From: Caldilineae bacterium
Lineage (GTDB): Bacteria > Chloroflexota > Anaerolineae > DUEN01
Direction: 5' to 3'
Assembly: GCA_011176545.1 (NCBI GenBank)
Contig: DUEN01000103.1
Span: forward strand, 1-64,000
DNA: 64,000 nucleotides
In this document: positions 1 through 7,744 of the stretch, piece after piece
How positions within the stretch are numbered: the first letter of the stretch is position 1
Layout: each line of letters opens with the position of its first letter
The notes under the pieces: generated by a model
The model's input: the letters and a program-made list of their open reading frames with translations, nothing else
Databases searched by the model: none
What the model was told of the DNA's origin: nothing
Translations under genes and position numbers: made by a program

Positions 1-45
1 AATCTCGGAGGCCCTTGATCCCATCGCTTTGTGGTACAATGAAAG

Positions 46-113
46 TGTTACCCATGTCTCCGAACACTTGTAACCCATGTCCCCGAACACCTGTTACCCA
101 TCTCCCCAGTCTA
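46..113. repeat. Three 23-bp-period tandem repeats resembling a transposon end
   Basis: Three copies of a motif of the form TGTtACCCATGTCyCCg begin at 46, 69 and 92, an exact 23-bp period; the third copy diverges at its end and runs into a sequence reading CTATACACCA. Tandem motifs of this kind are known at the termini of integrase-type (DDE) insertion sequences, where transposase binds. No transposase is visible in the window, so this could be the edge of an element lying to the left, or a solo remnant. The element assignment is inference; the repeat itself is seen. Confidence 0.55.
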
Positions 114-190
114 TACACCAGGGAGAAGGGGGCTTGGTTGGGCTTGTGGTCCCCTTTCCCCACTGATGGCCTGGTTCCTCTCTCCGATTC

Positions 191-219
191 TTGACCGGCC
201 CCTCCCTTCTCTCTACAAT
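191..219 (+). promoter_or_regulatory. Probable sigma-70-type promoter of the S9 peptidase gene
   Basis: TTGACC at 191-196 and TACAAT at 214-219 are separated by 17 bp, close to the consensus. Transcription would start near 226, giving an untranslated leader of about 190 nt that contains the palindromic element at 277-348. Confidence 0.5.
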
Positions 220-276
220 GGGAGCGCGGCGGTTACCCACAAGTGCGACATGGATGGCTTCATCACATTCCTTCTT

Positions 277-348
277 ACCGCAGAGACACCGAGGGCGCAG
301 AGCGCCACTCGTATTTTTCGTACTCTGCGTTCTTTGCGTCTCAGCGGT
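277..348. repeat. Dispersed MITE-like palindromic repeat, copy 1
   Basis: A 72-bp element with imperfect terminal inverted repeats: the left end reads ACCGCAGAGACACCGAGG and the right end is the near reverse complement, ending in GCGTCTCAGCGGT. Related copies lie at 26167-26294, 56213-56282 and, as a right half only, 14756-14781. It carries no gene and lies in the leader of the S9 peptidase gene. Confidence 0.75.
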
Positions 349-412
349 GAGATATGGGTCATCACCGGAAAGGGAACGAGCTGATCATCGTCACGCGTAA
401 AGGAGTTCGTTT

Positions 413-2374
413 ATGGCTGAGAAGACCGCATGTCAGTGGAAGATTGAGAAGCAGATTTATTATCCCCTGATCACGGAGGTCATGCCATCGCCGGATGGCC
501 GGCGGGTCGTCTACGCGGTGCGGGAGCCGCTGATGACCGACGATAAGAGCGAGTTCCTGACCCATCTCTATCTGGCCCCGACGGACGGCGGCGATCCCGT
601 CCAGCTCACCTTCGGCGAGTACAGTAACCGCGGCGCCCAGTGGTCGCCGGACGGCCGGTATATCGCCTTCCTCTCCACCCGCAGCGGCAAGGCCAACATC
701 TACGTCATGCGCGCCGACGGGGGCGAGGCCTGGACATTGACCCGCTATGAGAAGACGGACGTGGCCGCGCTGAAGTGGTCCCCCGACGGCAAACAGATCG
801 CCTTCACCATGGTCGAGCCGCCGTCGGAGGAAAAGGAGAAGGCGCAGAAGGCCAAGAATGATCCCAAGCTATGGGATGAGGACTTCGACTTTCAACATCT
901 ATACGTGGTGCCCTTCGTCGAGGGGCCGCGAACGCTGCCCGAGGCTCGGCAGATCACACATGGCCGCATGCACGTGATAGACTTCGACTGGCTACCCGAT
1001 GGTCGCACGCTGGCCTTCACCCATCGGCCGACGCCCATGGCCGAGGACTGGCCGGAGACACGGCTGTCCCTCATCGCTACGGACGAGGACGATGCGACGC
1101 CGCGAGAGCTGGCCGTGATCGCCGATCTACAGGCGAAGCCGGCCGTCTCCCCGGATGGGCAATGGATCGCCTGCGCCACCAGTGATCGACCCATCCGCTG
1201 GGCGTTTGCCGGGCGCATCGTGCTCTACCCGGTGAACGGAGGTGAGCCGCGGCCGCTTGCCTACACGCCCGACGGCCAATCGTCCCTGATCGGTTGGTCC
1301 GAAGATGGGAAGGAGGTGTACGCCTGGGAATACAGCGGCGTAAGCTCGCAGATCTGGGCGCTGCCCGTCACCGGGGAGCCTGGCCGCGCCGTTACCGATA
1401 ATGAACGGCTCAAGACGCTTCCAGGCATCAACCGTCGTGGGCAGATCGCCTTCGTTGGCCAGGACTTCCATGAGCCGAACGCGGTCCACCTGCTGGACCC
1501 GGCGACCGGCAAGGCACAGTGCGTCGCCCGGCCGGCCATGCCTGAGGATTGGCCTGATGCCCCGCTGCCCAAGGCCGAGGTGATCCGCTGGAAGGCGCCC
1601 GATGGCCTGGAGATCGAGGGCATCCTCATCTACCCACTAGATTACGAGCCCGGGCGACGCTACCCGCTGATCCTGGAAATCCACGGCGGGCCAGCAGGCG
1701 TCTTCTCCCGGGGCTTCGTCGCCTCGCCGGAGCGGTATGCCAACGCCGTCGCGCTGGCCGAGCGCGGCTTCGTCGTGTTGCGTCCCAACCCGCGTGGCTC
1801 CTCCGGCTACGGCAAGGAATTCCGATTTGCCAACCACGCCGACTGGGGCGGCGGCGACTACGCCGATCTCATGGCCGGGGTGGATTACCTAATCGAGCAG
1901 GGCATCGCCGATCCGGATCGGCTGGGCGTGCTCGGGTGGAGCTACGGCGGCTATATGACGTCCTGGATCATCAGCCATACCGATCGCTTCAAGGCCGCGT
2001 GCGTGGGAGCGGGCGTCACCAACTTGATCGCCATGAACGGCACCAGCGACATCCCCAGCTTCCTGCCGGATTATTTCGACTACGAGTTCTGGGATAACCT
2101 GCAGCCTTATCTGGATCACTCCCCCATCTTTCATGCGAAGGGGGTGAGCACGCCGACGCTGATCCAGCACGGGGAGGAAGATGAGCGGGTGCCGCTCGGA
2201 CAGGGGCGTGAGCTATACAACGCGCTGAAACGGCAGGGCGTGCCGGTAAAGATGGTCATCTACCCCCGGCAGAAGCACAGCATCGAGGAGCCACGGCTGG
2301 CCATCGATGTGAGACAACGGGCTGTGGAATGGCTAGAACGGTGGATCCTGGGACAAGATGGGGAGCATGACTGA
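413..2374 (+). CDS. S9 family peptidase (prolyl oligopeptidase / acylaminoacyl-peptidase type)
   Basis: A 653-residue serine peptidase of the S9 family, which removes short or acylated peptides in the cytoplasm; no signal peptide is visible. The N-terminal half has beta-propeller repeats of the PD40 type (for example WSPDGRYIAF and WSPDGKQIAF), and the C-terminal alpha/beta-hydrolase domain has the nucleophile motif GWSYGG with Ser510, the acid in HGEEDERVP (Asp590) and His622 in the KHS motif. The complete triad is in the order expected for the family. The ATG at 413 follows an AAAGGAG ribosome site at 7-nt spacing. The 3' end overlaps the longest frame of the following dus gene by 17 bp, so the two may be co-transcribed. 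The exact peptide specificity cannot be read from sequence. Confidence 0.93.
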   Translation: MAEKTACQWKIEKQIYYPLITEVMPSPDGRRVVYAVREPLMTDDKSEFLTHLYLAPTDGGDPVQLTFGEYSNRGAQWSPDGRYIAFLSTRSGKANIYVMRADGGEAWTLTRYEKTDVAALKWSPDGKQIAFTMVEPPSEEKEKAQKAKNDPKLWDEDFDFQHLYVVPFVEGPRTLPEARQITHGRMHVIDFDWLPDGRTLAFTHRPTPMAEDWPETRLSLIATDEDDATPRELAVIADLQAKPAVSPDGQWIACATSDRPIRWAFAGRIVLYPVNGGEPRPLAYTPDGQSSLIGWSEDGKEVYAWEYSGVSSQIWALPVTGEPGRAVTDNERLKTLPGINRRGQIAFVGQDFHEPNAVHLLDPATGKAQCVARPAMPEDWPDAPLPKAEVIRWKAPDGLEIEGILIYPLDYEPGRRYPLILEIHGGPAGVFSRGFVASPERYANAVALAERGFVVLRPNPRGSSGYGKEFRFANHADWGGGDYADLMAGVDYLIEQGIADPDRLGVLGWSYGGYMTSWIISHTDRFKAACVGAGVTNLIAMNGTSDIPSFLPDYFDYEFWDNLQPYLDHSPIFHAKGVSTPTLIQHGEEDERVPLGQGRELYNALKRQGVPVKMVIYPRQKHSIEEPRLAIDVRQRAVEWLERWILGQDGEHD

Positions 2375-3431
2375 GGTCAAAATAGCCCGACTTACCTCTC
2401 AGGAGAGCGCATCTTACAGGGGCGCGGCAAGCTGCGCCCCTGGCGGTCATTTGACAGATGAGCAGAGACCGCAGCCTCGCTTCTGGGTGCGCCACATCCC
2501 CGTCTACGGCGATCTGATCCTGGCGCCCATGGCCGGGTTCTCCGACCTACCCTATCGCTCGATCTGCCGAGAGCTCGGCTCGGCCATGAGCTATACGGAG
2601 TTCGTGTCGGCCAACACCGTCATCCACCAGAGAGCACTGACTGATCGTGCCTTGCGGCGGTTGCGCTATAAACCGGAAGAGCGGCCCGTGGTCTTCCAGA
2701 TCGCCGGCGCCGACGAGGACGCCATCGTAGAGGCCGCCAAGCGCATCGAAGAGCTGGAGCCGGATATCATCGACTTGAACCTGGGATGCCCGGCGCGGCG
2801 CGTGTGCGCAGGAGGGGCCGGAGCCGCCCTCCTGCGAGATCCGGCCAAGGTCGCCCGCATCTTTCGCAAATTGACGGCCGCGCTGTCCGTTCCCGTCACG
2901 GGCAAGATCCGTCTGGGGTGGGACGCCCAGAGCCGCAACTATTTGGAGGTCGCCCGGGCGATGGAGGAGAACGGCGCGGCGTTGATCGCCGTACACGCCC
3001 GGACGCGGGATCAGGACTACAGCCAGCCGGCCTCATGGGAGGCCATCGCCGAGATCAAGCAGATGGTCTCTGTGCCCGTCATCGGGAATGGCGACGCGAT
3101 CACGGTGGCCGATATCGAACGTATGCTCGTCGAGACCGGCTGCGACGCCGTCATGGTCGGCCGCGGCGCCATGGGACATCCCTGGATCTTCCAGCGGATC
3201 GATCGCGATCAGGTGCCTATCGAGGAAAAGATCGCGATGATCCGCCGCCATCTGCGGGAGATGTTAGCCTTCTACGGCGAGCCGTTGGGGCTCATCCTGA
3301 TGCGAAAGCACATCCCGTGCTACCTGAAGGGCCACTATCGGATCCGTCGCCTCCGCCACTCCCTGCTCCGTTGCGAGGACGTGGAGACGTTCCACCGCCT
3401 CCTGGACGAGCTGGCCCAGACTCTCAAATAG
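2358..3431 (+). CDS. dus: tRNA-dihydrouridine synthase (Dus family)
   Basis: An FMN-dependent enzyme that reduces uridine to dihydrouridine in the tRNA D-loop. Diagnostic features are LAPMAGFSDLPYRS at the start of the TIM barrel, the NLGCPARRV motif with the catalytic Cys, GKIRLGW, and the phosphate-binding stretch MVGRGAMGHPW near the C-terminus of the barrel. The longest frame starts at ATG 2358, inside the upstream peptidase gene, but its first 31 residues are unlike the family and contain a GC palindrome (2417-2442) of the kind found only between genes elsewhere here. The real start is therefore probably TTG 2451, giving 326 residues. The gene ends at a strong hairpin shared with the convergent downstream gene. 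Which Dus subclass it belongs to is not clear. Confidence 0.92.
   Translation: MGSMTEVKIARLTSQESASYRGAASCAPGGHLTDEQRPQPRFWVRHIPVYGDLILAPMAGFSDLPYRSICRELGSAMSYTEFVSANTVIHQRALTDRALRRLRYKPEERPVVFQIAGADEDAIVEAAKRIEELEPDIIDLNLGCPARRVCAGGAGAALLRDPAKVARIFRKLTAALSVPVTGKIRLGWDAQSRNYLEVARAMEENGAALIAVHARTRDQDYSQPASWEAIAEIKQMVSVPVIGNGDAITVADIERMLVETGCDAVMVGRGAMGHPWIFQRIDRDQVPIEEKIAMIRRHLREMLAFYGEPLGLILMRKHIPCYLKGHYRIRRLRHSLLRCEDVETFHRLLDELAQTLK
2417..2442. repeat. GC palindrome of the GGGGCGC...GCGCCCC family
   Basis: A 12-bp near-perfect inverted repeat (CAGGGGCGCGGC and GCTGCGCCCCTG) with a 2-nt centre. The same core recurs at 20511, 20724, 25167 and 63328. It lies between the peptidase stop and the likely true start of dus. 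Confidence 0.7.
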
Positions 3432-3462
3432 AAGCCCGGCTTCTGACAGAAGCCGGGCTTCT
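3430..3462. terminator. Bidirectional hairpin between convergent genes
   Basis: A perfect 14-bp stem (AGAAGCCCGGCTTC and its complement) around a 5-nt loop lies between the stop of dus and the stop of the minus-strand dehydrogenase. There is no long T tract, but the position and symmetry suit termination in both directions. The stem is related to those at 12927 and 61050. Confidence 0.75.
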
Positions 3463-3475
3463 GATATCTAACGTG

Positions 3476-4471
3476 TCACCAATAATGTACCGGCGGCAGG
3501 TCCCGCATGGTGACCAGGCCGGGCGGGGCCGTGACTACGCGTGGGATCACGTTCACCGCCATGGCCACCGTCGCCAGGTCACCATTGGTCCCCCGCAGCA
3601 CGACCTCCAGATCCGGCTTCCCCTCGATGAGGATGATATCCTGCTCATCGCCAGCCTCTAGCGCGGCGATGAAGGTGAGCACGATGAATTCGCCCGATTC
3701 TGTGTAGCCGCGGCCGATCTGCTTCAGCCCGCGCACCTGGCCTGGCTTCACCTCGACATACGGGGTATAAATCGGGTGCTCGGCCAGCACGGGCTCCATG
3801 TGCTCCTCATAGTGCACTAACCGTCGCCCCAACGTATCGGCGATGTGATCCATCGACTCCCGCAATCCCACATGCCCCATGCGGCCGGTCGCCATCTTCT
3901 CCTGAAACGCCTCGGGTGTCATCCCCGCGCCGATCTTAAGCTGAAACGGCCCCCGCCGTTTGGAGGCATCGACCACCCGGGTCACCGCGATGTGATCCAC
4001 AGACTGACAGATGGCGGTCAGGGTAATGGGCAGCGTGTCCATGAGGAAGCCGGGATTTACCCCGGTGCCCAGAACCGTCTTCCCGCAACGCCGGGCGACC
4101 GCGTCGATCTCCTCCGCCTCCGTCGGATGGGCGATCCAGGGGAAGGACAACTCCTCCGCTGTGGAGACCACGTCCAACCCGGCCTCCAGGATCTCGGTGA
4201 TCTGGGGTTTGAACAACTTGAAGTAGGAGCTGGTGGAATGCACGGCGACGTCGGCGGATGTCTCAGCCAGCACCTCGCTCAGGCGGGCGCGTATGGGGAA
4301 GCCCAGTGGCCGCTCCAAGCCGATCACCTCGCCAGCGTCGCGGCCGACCTTTTGCGGATCGATGTCCACCGCGCCCACCAGCGTCAACCCGCGGCGTTCC
4401 ACCACATGTCGGGCGATGGCGCTGCCGATGGGGCCAAGGCCGTATTGCACCACGCGAATGGGATCAGCCAT
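3476..4471 (-). CDS. DapB-like NAD(P)-dependent dehydrogenase (2,4-diaminopentanoate dehydrogenase-like)
   Basis: A 331-residue protein with an N-terminal Rossmann fold (IRVVQYGLGPIGSAIARHV), in the dihydrodipicolinate-reductase superfamily. It is more like the amine dehydrogenase branch that includes 2,4-diaminopentanoate dehydrogenase than true DapB, judging from length and the VGTGVNPGF-type stretch (seen as LGTGVNPGFLMD), which is typical of that branch. The start ATG at 4471 has an AGGTGA ribosome site 5 nt upstream; a longer frame to 4543 exists but lacks such a site and adds 24 unrelated residues. It faces the dus gene tail to tail and is divergent from lacI. No neighbouring ornithine or diaminopentanoate pathway genes are present, so the substrate remains open. 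Confidence 0.75.
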   Translation of the reverse strand: MADPIRVVQYGLGPIGSAIARHVVERRGLTLVGAVDIDPQKVGRDAGEVIGLERPLGFPIRARLSEVLAETSADVAVHSTSSYFKLFKPQITEILEAGLDVVSTAEELSFPWIAHPTEAEEIDAVARRCGKTVLGTGVNPGFLMDTLPITLTAICQSVDHIAVTRVVDASKRRGPFQLKIGAGMTPEAFQEKMATGRMGHVGLRESMDHIADTLGRRLVHYEEHMEPVLAEHPIYTPYVEVKPGQVRGLKQIGRGYTESGEFIVLTFIAALEAGDEQDIILIEGKPDLEVVLRGTNGDLATVAMAVNVIPRVVTAPPGLVTMRDLPPVHYW

Positions 4472-4640
4472 GAGTTCACCTCCCGGCGGGGGAATATAAC
4501 ACGCCCGCGTGAGAGGAGCAACCCGCGCGACCTTTCCAGGCACAACGAGGGATCATCGGCCCCTCGCGAGATCAGCGTTGGAGTCTTTCTCATGCGCTGT
4601 TACAGAGATGGAAAAGTCCGACGGATGAGCATGAGATTAT

Positions 4641-4669
4641 TTGACATCGCTACTTACGTGGACTATAAT
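4641..4669 (+). promoter_or_regulatory. Consensus sigma-70-type promoter of the lacI operon
   Basis: TTGACA (4641-4646), a 17-bp spacer and TATAAT (4664-4669) match the consensus at all twelve positions. The predicted transcription start, near 4676, coincides with the first base of the operator palindrome, so repressor binding would block initiation. Confidence 0.88.
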
Positions 4670-4675
4670 GAATGT

Positions 4676-4689
4676 TGACAGCGCTGTCA
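4676..4689. promoter_or_regulatory. LacI-family operator 1
   Basis: TGACAGCGCTGTCA is a perfect 14-bp palindrome with the central CG typical of LacI-family operators. It sits at the predicted start of transcription of the regulator gene. The identical 14-mer occurs once more, at 5799-5812. Confidence 0.85.
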
Positions 4690-4719
4690 TACCCGCACAT
4701 CGGGAGGACATTAGATCCA

Positions 4720-5748
4720 GTGTCCGTCACCATCTTCGATGTGGCCAGGCATGTGGGTGTCTCCATCAAGACAGTCTCCCGCGTCATCAACAATGACCCC
4801 GTCGTCAGCGAGGATACTCGTGCCAAAGTGATGGCCGCTGTGCGGGAATTGGGTTACGTTCCTAATGTCTCCGCTCGGCGTCTGGCCAGTCGGCGTTCCT
4901 ACGTCGTCGGTCTTGTCTTCCATAACGCCACCTGGGCCTATATCACCGAAGTTCAACAGGGGGTGTTGGAGACCTGCCGTAAAGAAGGATACGGCATGCT
5001 CATCCATCCCTGCAATGCGAAGAAATCAGAAGACCAACAAGAGATCTTACGCCTGGTAGCCCAGCAGCAAGTAGATGGGTTTATCTTCACTCCGCCGTGT
5101 GATAACGCAGTGGCTCTTCTAGAGGAACTCGAGGCCCGGCGTATTCCCTTTGTCCGCCTCACCCCTTGTGTCCGCCAGGGCCCCTCGCCTTTCGTCGCAG
5201 CGGACGATTGGCGCGGGGCATACGAGATGACCGAGCATCTGATCAATCTGGGTCACCGACGGATTGGCTTCATCATGGGAAACCCTGATCACCAGGCCAG
5301 TCATGATCGGTTGGCGGGCTTCAAGGCCGCCCTGGAAGCCCATAGGATCCCTTTCAATCCTGCGTTGATCCAGCAAGGAGATTTTCAATTTGAATCTGGG
5401 GTTACATGTGCTCGAGCGTTGCTGGGGATGGAGCCAAGGCCGACCGCCATCTTCGCCAGCAATGACGATATGGCGGCAGGTGTGCTGGCAGTAGCCCATC
5501 AGATGGGGATCTCGATCCCTGCGGACCTCTCCGTGGCTGGATTTGATGACGTCCCTTTGGCCCGACAAGTCTGGCCAGCTTTGACCACGATTCGTCAGCC
5601 GATATATGAGATCGCCGTATCCGCCGCTCAATTACTGATCCGTTTGCTGAAAGGGGAATCCGTAGAGACCTCCTTCTATGAACTTCCCACCACTCTCATC
5701 GTTCGGGAGTCAACGGGGCCGGTAGGGGATCCTGAATCCCTCGGCTAA
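4720..5748 (+). CDS. LacI-family transcriptional regulator
   Basis: A 342-residue repressor that should control the downstream sugar transport and hydrolysis genes and itself. The N-terminal helix-turn-helix reads TIFDVARHVGVSIKTVSRV, followed by the hinge helix region NVSARRLASRRS, and a periplasmic-binding-protein-like effector domain (FAAD-type stretch FVAADDWRGAYE, and PTAIFASNDDMAAGVL). GTG 4720 is taken as the start because the upstream ATG at 4672 lies at or before the predicted transcription start; GGGAGGA at 4701-4707 is the likely ribosome site although rather distant (12 nt). The operator at the transcription start indicates autorepression. The inducer is unknown; the linked GH116 enzyme suggests a beta-glycoside or its product. 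Confidence 0.93.
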   Translation: MSVTIFDVARHVGVSIKTVSRVINNDPVVSEDTRAKVMAAVRELGYVPNVSARRLASRRSYVVGLVFHNATWAYITEVQQGVLETCRKEGYGMLIHPCNAKKSEDQQEILRLVAQQQVDGFIFTPPCDNAVALLEELEARRIPFVRLTPCVRQGPSPFVAADDWRGAYEMTEHLINLGHRRIGFIMGNPDHQASHDRLAGFKAALEAHRIPFNPALIQQGDFQFESGVTCARALLGMEPRPTAIFASNDDMAAGVLAVAHQMGISIPADLSVAGFDDVPLARQVWPALTTIRQPIYEIAVSAAQLLIRLLKGESVETSFYELPTTLIVRESTGPVGDPESLG

Positions 5749-5778
5749 GGCACACGAGGCGGCAGAGGAAGGCGTTGT

Positions 5779-6720
5779 ATGAAAATGCAACAAGTGATTG
5801 ACAGCGCTGTCACAACCATCAGAAGGCCACGAGTTTCGCGTTTACAGCGCCGCGAGTGGCTGGCGGCTGCCCTTTTCATCGCGCCCAATATGATCGGCCT
5901 AGTGGTATTCATCTTGGGGCCGGTCATCGCGGGCTTTCTGCTCAGCTTCACCAAATGGGATATGCTCAGCCCACCGGAATGGATAGGGCTTGAGAACTAT
6001 CGTGCCTTGTTGTTCGATGACCCCTTGTTCTGGCTAACCCTGAAAAACACGCTCTACTATACCGTGCTGGTCATCCCCATCGGCACGACCATCTCCCTAG
6101 GTTTAGCCCTGGCGCTCAACACTTCCCTGAAGGGCGTCGCCATTTATCGGACGATCTTCTTCATCCCCGTAGTTGCCTCCGCCGTTGCCGTCGCGGTCGT
6201 CTGGAAGTGGGTATTTCAGCCGGATTTCGGTTTATTGAACGCATTGTTGCGCTCCATCGGGATTAAACCGCAAGGATGGCTCAATGATCCAAGTCAAGCT
6301 ATGCCCTCTGTCGCGGCAGTAGCTATCTGGCAAGGCATGGGCTATAACATGGTCATCTTCCTGGCGGGTCTAAAGGGCATCCCCAGGCACCTTTATGAGG
6401 CTGCCGCTCTCGACGGCGCGAGGGGATGGCAGCGCTTCTGGTATATTACGTTGCCCCTTCTGACTCCTACGCTCTTTTTCGTGCTCATCATGTCCATCAT
6501 TTCCTCCTTCCAGGTCTTCGCTCAGGTCTTCGTCATGACGCAAGGCGGGCCCGGTAACGCGACTCGGGTATACGTGTACTACCTATGGGAGAATGCCTTC
6601 TCTTGGTTTAAGATGGGATACGCCTCTGCTATGGCATACATCCTATTCCTGATCATTTTGGTCATCACCATATTACAAGTGAAATTCTTAGGACGGCGCG
6701 TGCAATATGAACTAGGCTAA
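5779..6720 (+). CDS. Carbohydrate ABC transporter permease (MalF/UgpA type)
   Basis: A 313-residue inner-membrane permease with about six transmembrane segments. The first follows a basic N-terminus (RRPRVSRLQRREWLAAALF), and the cytoplasmic EAA loop reads EAAALDGARGWQRFWYITLP, which docks on the ATPase subunit. It pairs with the second permease 12 bp downstream and the lipoprotein at 7745. No ATPase gene is in the operon, as is common for sugar importers that share an MsmX/MalK-type ATPase. The second copy of the LacI operator lies inside codons 7-11, immediately after the start, so the regulator may also act within the operon or the real start could lie differently; no alternative start downstream of the operator is evident. 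Confidence 0.92.
   Translation: MKMQQVIDSAVTTIRRPRVSRLQRREWLAAALFIAPNMIGLVVFILGPVIAGFLLSFTKWDMLSPPEWIGLENYRALLFDDPLFWLTLKNTLYYTVLVIPIGTTISLGLALALNTSLKGVAIYRTIFFIPVVASAVAVAVVWKWVFQPDFGLLNALLRSIGIKPQGWLNDPSQAMPSVAAVAIWQGMGYNMVIFLAGLKGIPRHLYEAAALDGARGWQRFWYITLPLLTPTLFFVLIMSIISSFQVFAQVFVMTQGGPGNATRVYVYYLWENAFSWFKMGYASAMAYILFLIILVITILQVKFLGRRVQYELG
5799..5812. promoter_or_regulatory. LacI-family operator 2 (intragenic)
   Basis: The same perfect palindrome TGACAGCGCTGTCA as at 4676, with one extra matching T on its left flank. It overlaps the first codons of the permease gene. An exact repeat of a 14-bp palindrome only 1.1 kb away is unlikely by chance; it may act as an auxiliary operator for looping or as a roadblock. 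Confidence 0.8.
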
Positions 6721-6732
6721 AGGGGGAACGGG

Positions 6733-7566
6733 ATGGTTATCAAACGGCAGATGCTTCATTTGATCGGACATATCGGCCTTAGCCTCGTCGCCCTCACCTG
6801 TTTGTTCCCTTACTTCTGGATGGTGAGCACCTCCTTTAAGCTGAAGGGGCACGTCTTCGCCTTTCCGCCGGAGTGGATCCCCAATCCGGCGACGCTAGAT
6901 GCCTATCGTCGGCTATTCACCTACATCCCGTTCTTCCGTCAATTTCTGAACACGGTGTTCGTATGTGTAACGATCGTCATCGGTCAATTGATATTCTCTT
7001 CGATGGGCGCCTACGCCTTTGCCCGGCTGCGTTTCCCCGGCCGCGACGTGTTGTTCCTAGCCTACCTTGCCACGATGATGGTCCCGGGACAGGTCACCTT
7101 GATCCCCTCTTACGTGTTGATGCGGATATTGGGATGGATCAACACCTATTGGGCGTTGATCGGCCCGCCGTTCCTGGGCAGCGCCTTCGCCACCTTCTTC
7201 CTGCGCCAGTTTATGATGACCATCCCGGTGGAGCTGGAAGACGCCGCGCGTATCGACGGAGCGGGTTACTTTCGCATCTATAGCACGATCATGTTGCCGC
7301 TGATCCGGCCCGCACTCGCCACCATCGCCGTCTTCGCCTTCGTCTACTTCTGGAACGATTTCCTGTGGCCGTTGGTGGTCATCAACTCGGAGGAGAAGAA
7401 GGTGCTCACCGTGGCCATCGCTACCCTCGCACAGAGCTATTACGGCGTCGACTGGCCGGTGATGATGGCAGGCGCCGTCCTTTCCGTGCTACCCCTTCTG
7501 CTGATCTTCTTCTCAGCACAACGCTACTTCGTGGAGGGCATCGTGATGAGCGGCTTGAAGGGATGA
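6733..7566 (+). CDS. Carbohydrate ABC transporter permease (MalG/UgpE type)
   Basis: A 277-residue permease with about six transmembrane segments and the EAA loop ELEDAARIDGAGYFRIYSTI, followed by LPLIRPA. The C-terminal YFVEGIVMSGLKG is typical of the MalG/UgpE branch. It begins 12 bp after the first permease with a GGGGGAACGGG-type ribosome site (AAAGGGGGAACGGG before the ATG), so the two are surely co-translated and form the heterodimeric channel. Substrate is probably an oligosaccharide or glycoside, inferred from the linked GH116. Confidence 0.93.
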   Translation: MVIKRQMLHLIGHIGLSLVALTCLFPYFWMVSTSFKLKGHVFAFPPEWIPNPATLDAYRRLFTYIPFFRQFLNTVFVCVTIVIGQLIFSSMGAYAFARLRFPGRDVLFLAYLATMMVPGQVTLIPSYVLMRILGWINTYWALIGPPFLGSAFATFFLRQFMMTIPVELEDAARIDGAGYFRIYSTIMLPLIRPALATIAVFAFVYFWNDFLWPLVVINSEEKKVLTVAIATLAQSYYGVDWPVMMAGAVLSVLPLLLIFFSAQRYFVEGIVMSGLKG

Positions 7567-7744
7567 CGCTTGCGACCGGAGAGCCGACGAGGCGACCACA
7601 GCGGAGATGCTCGGAAGGGAGGTGATAGCCCGCTCTTATCTGGATGCGGGGTAGATCCATTACCGCGAACGACGTAGTCAATTCGCGGAAGGAGGATCGG
7701 CCTTACGCAAGATCAATCTAACATATATGAGGAGGAGGGCACAG

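Noticed and set aside
46-113. A short CRISPR array
   Set aside because: The 23-bp units are contiguous without unique spacers, and no cas gene is present.
4672-4719. ATG 4672 as start of lacI
   Set aside because: It lies at the predicted transcription start and upstream of the operator, so it would not be within the message; GTG 4720 restores the normal LacI N-terminus.
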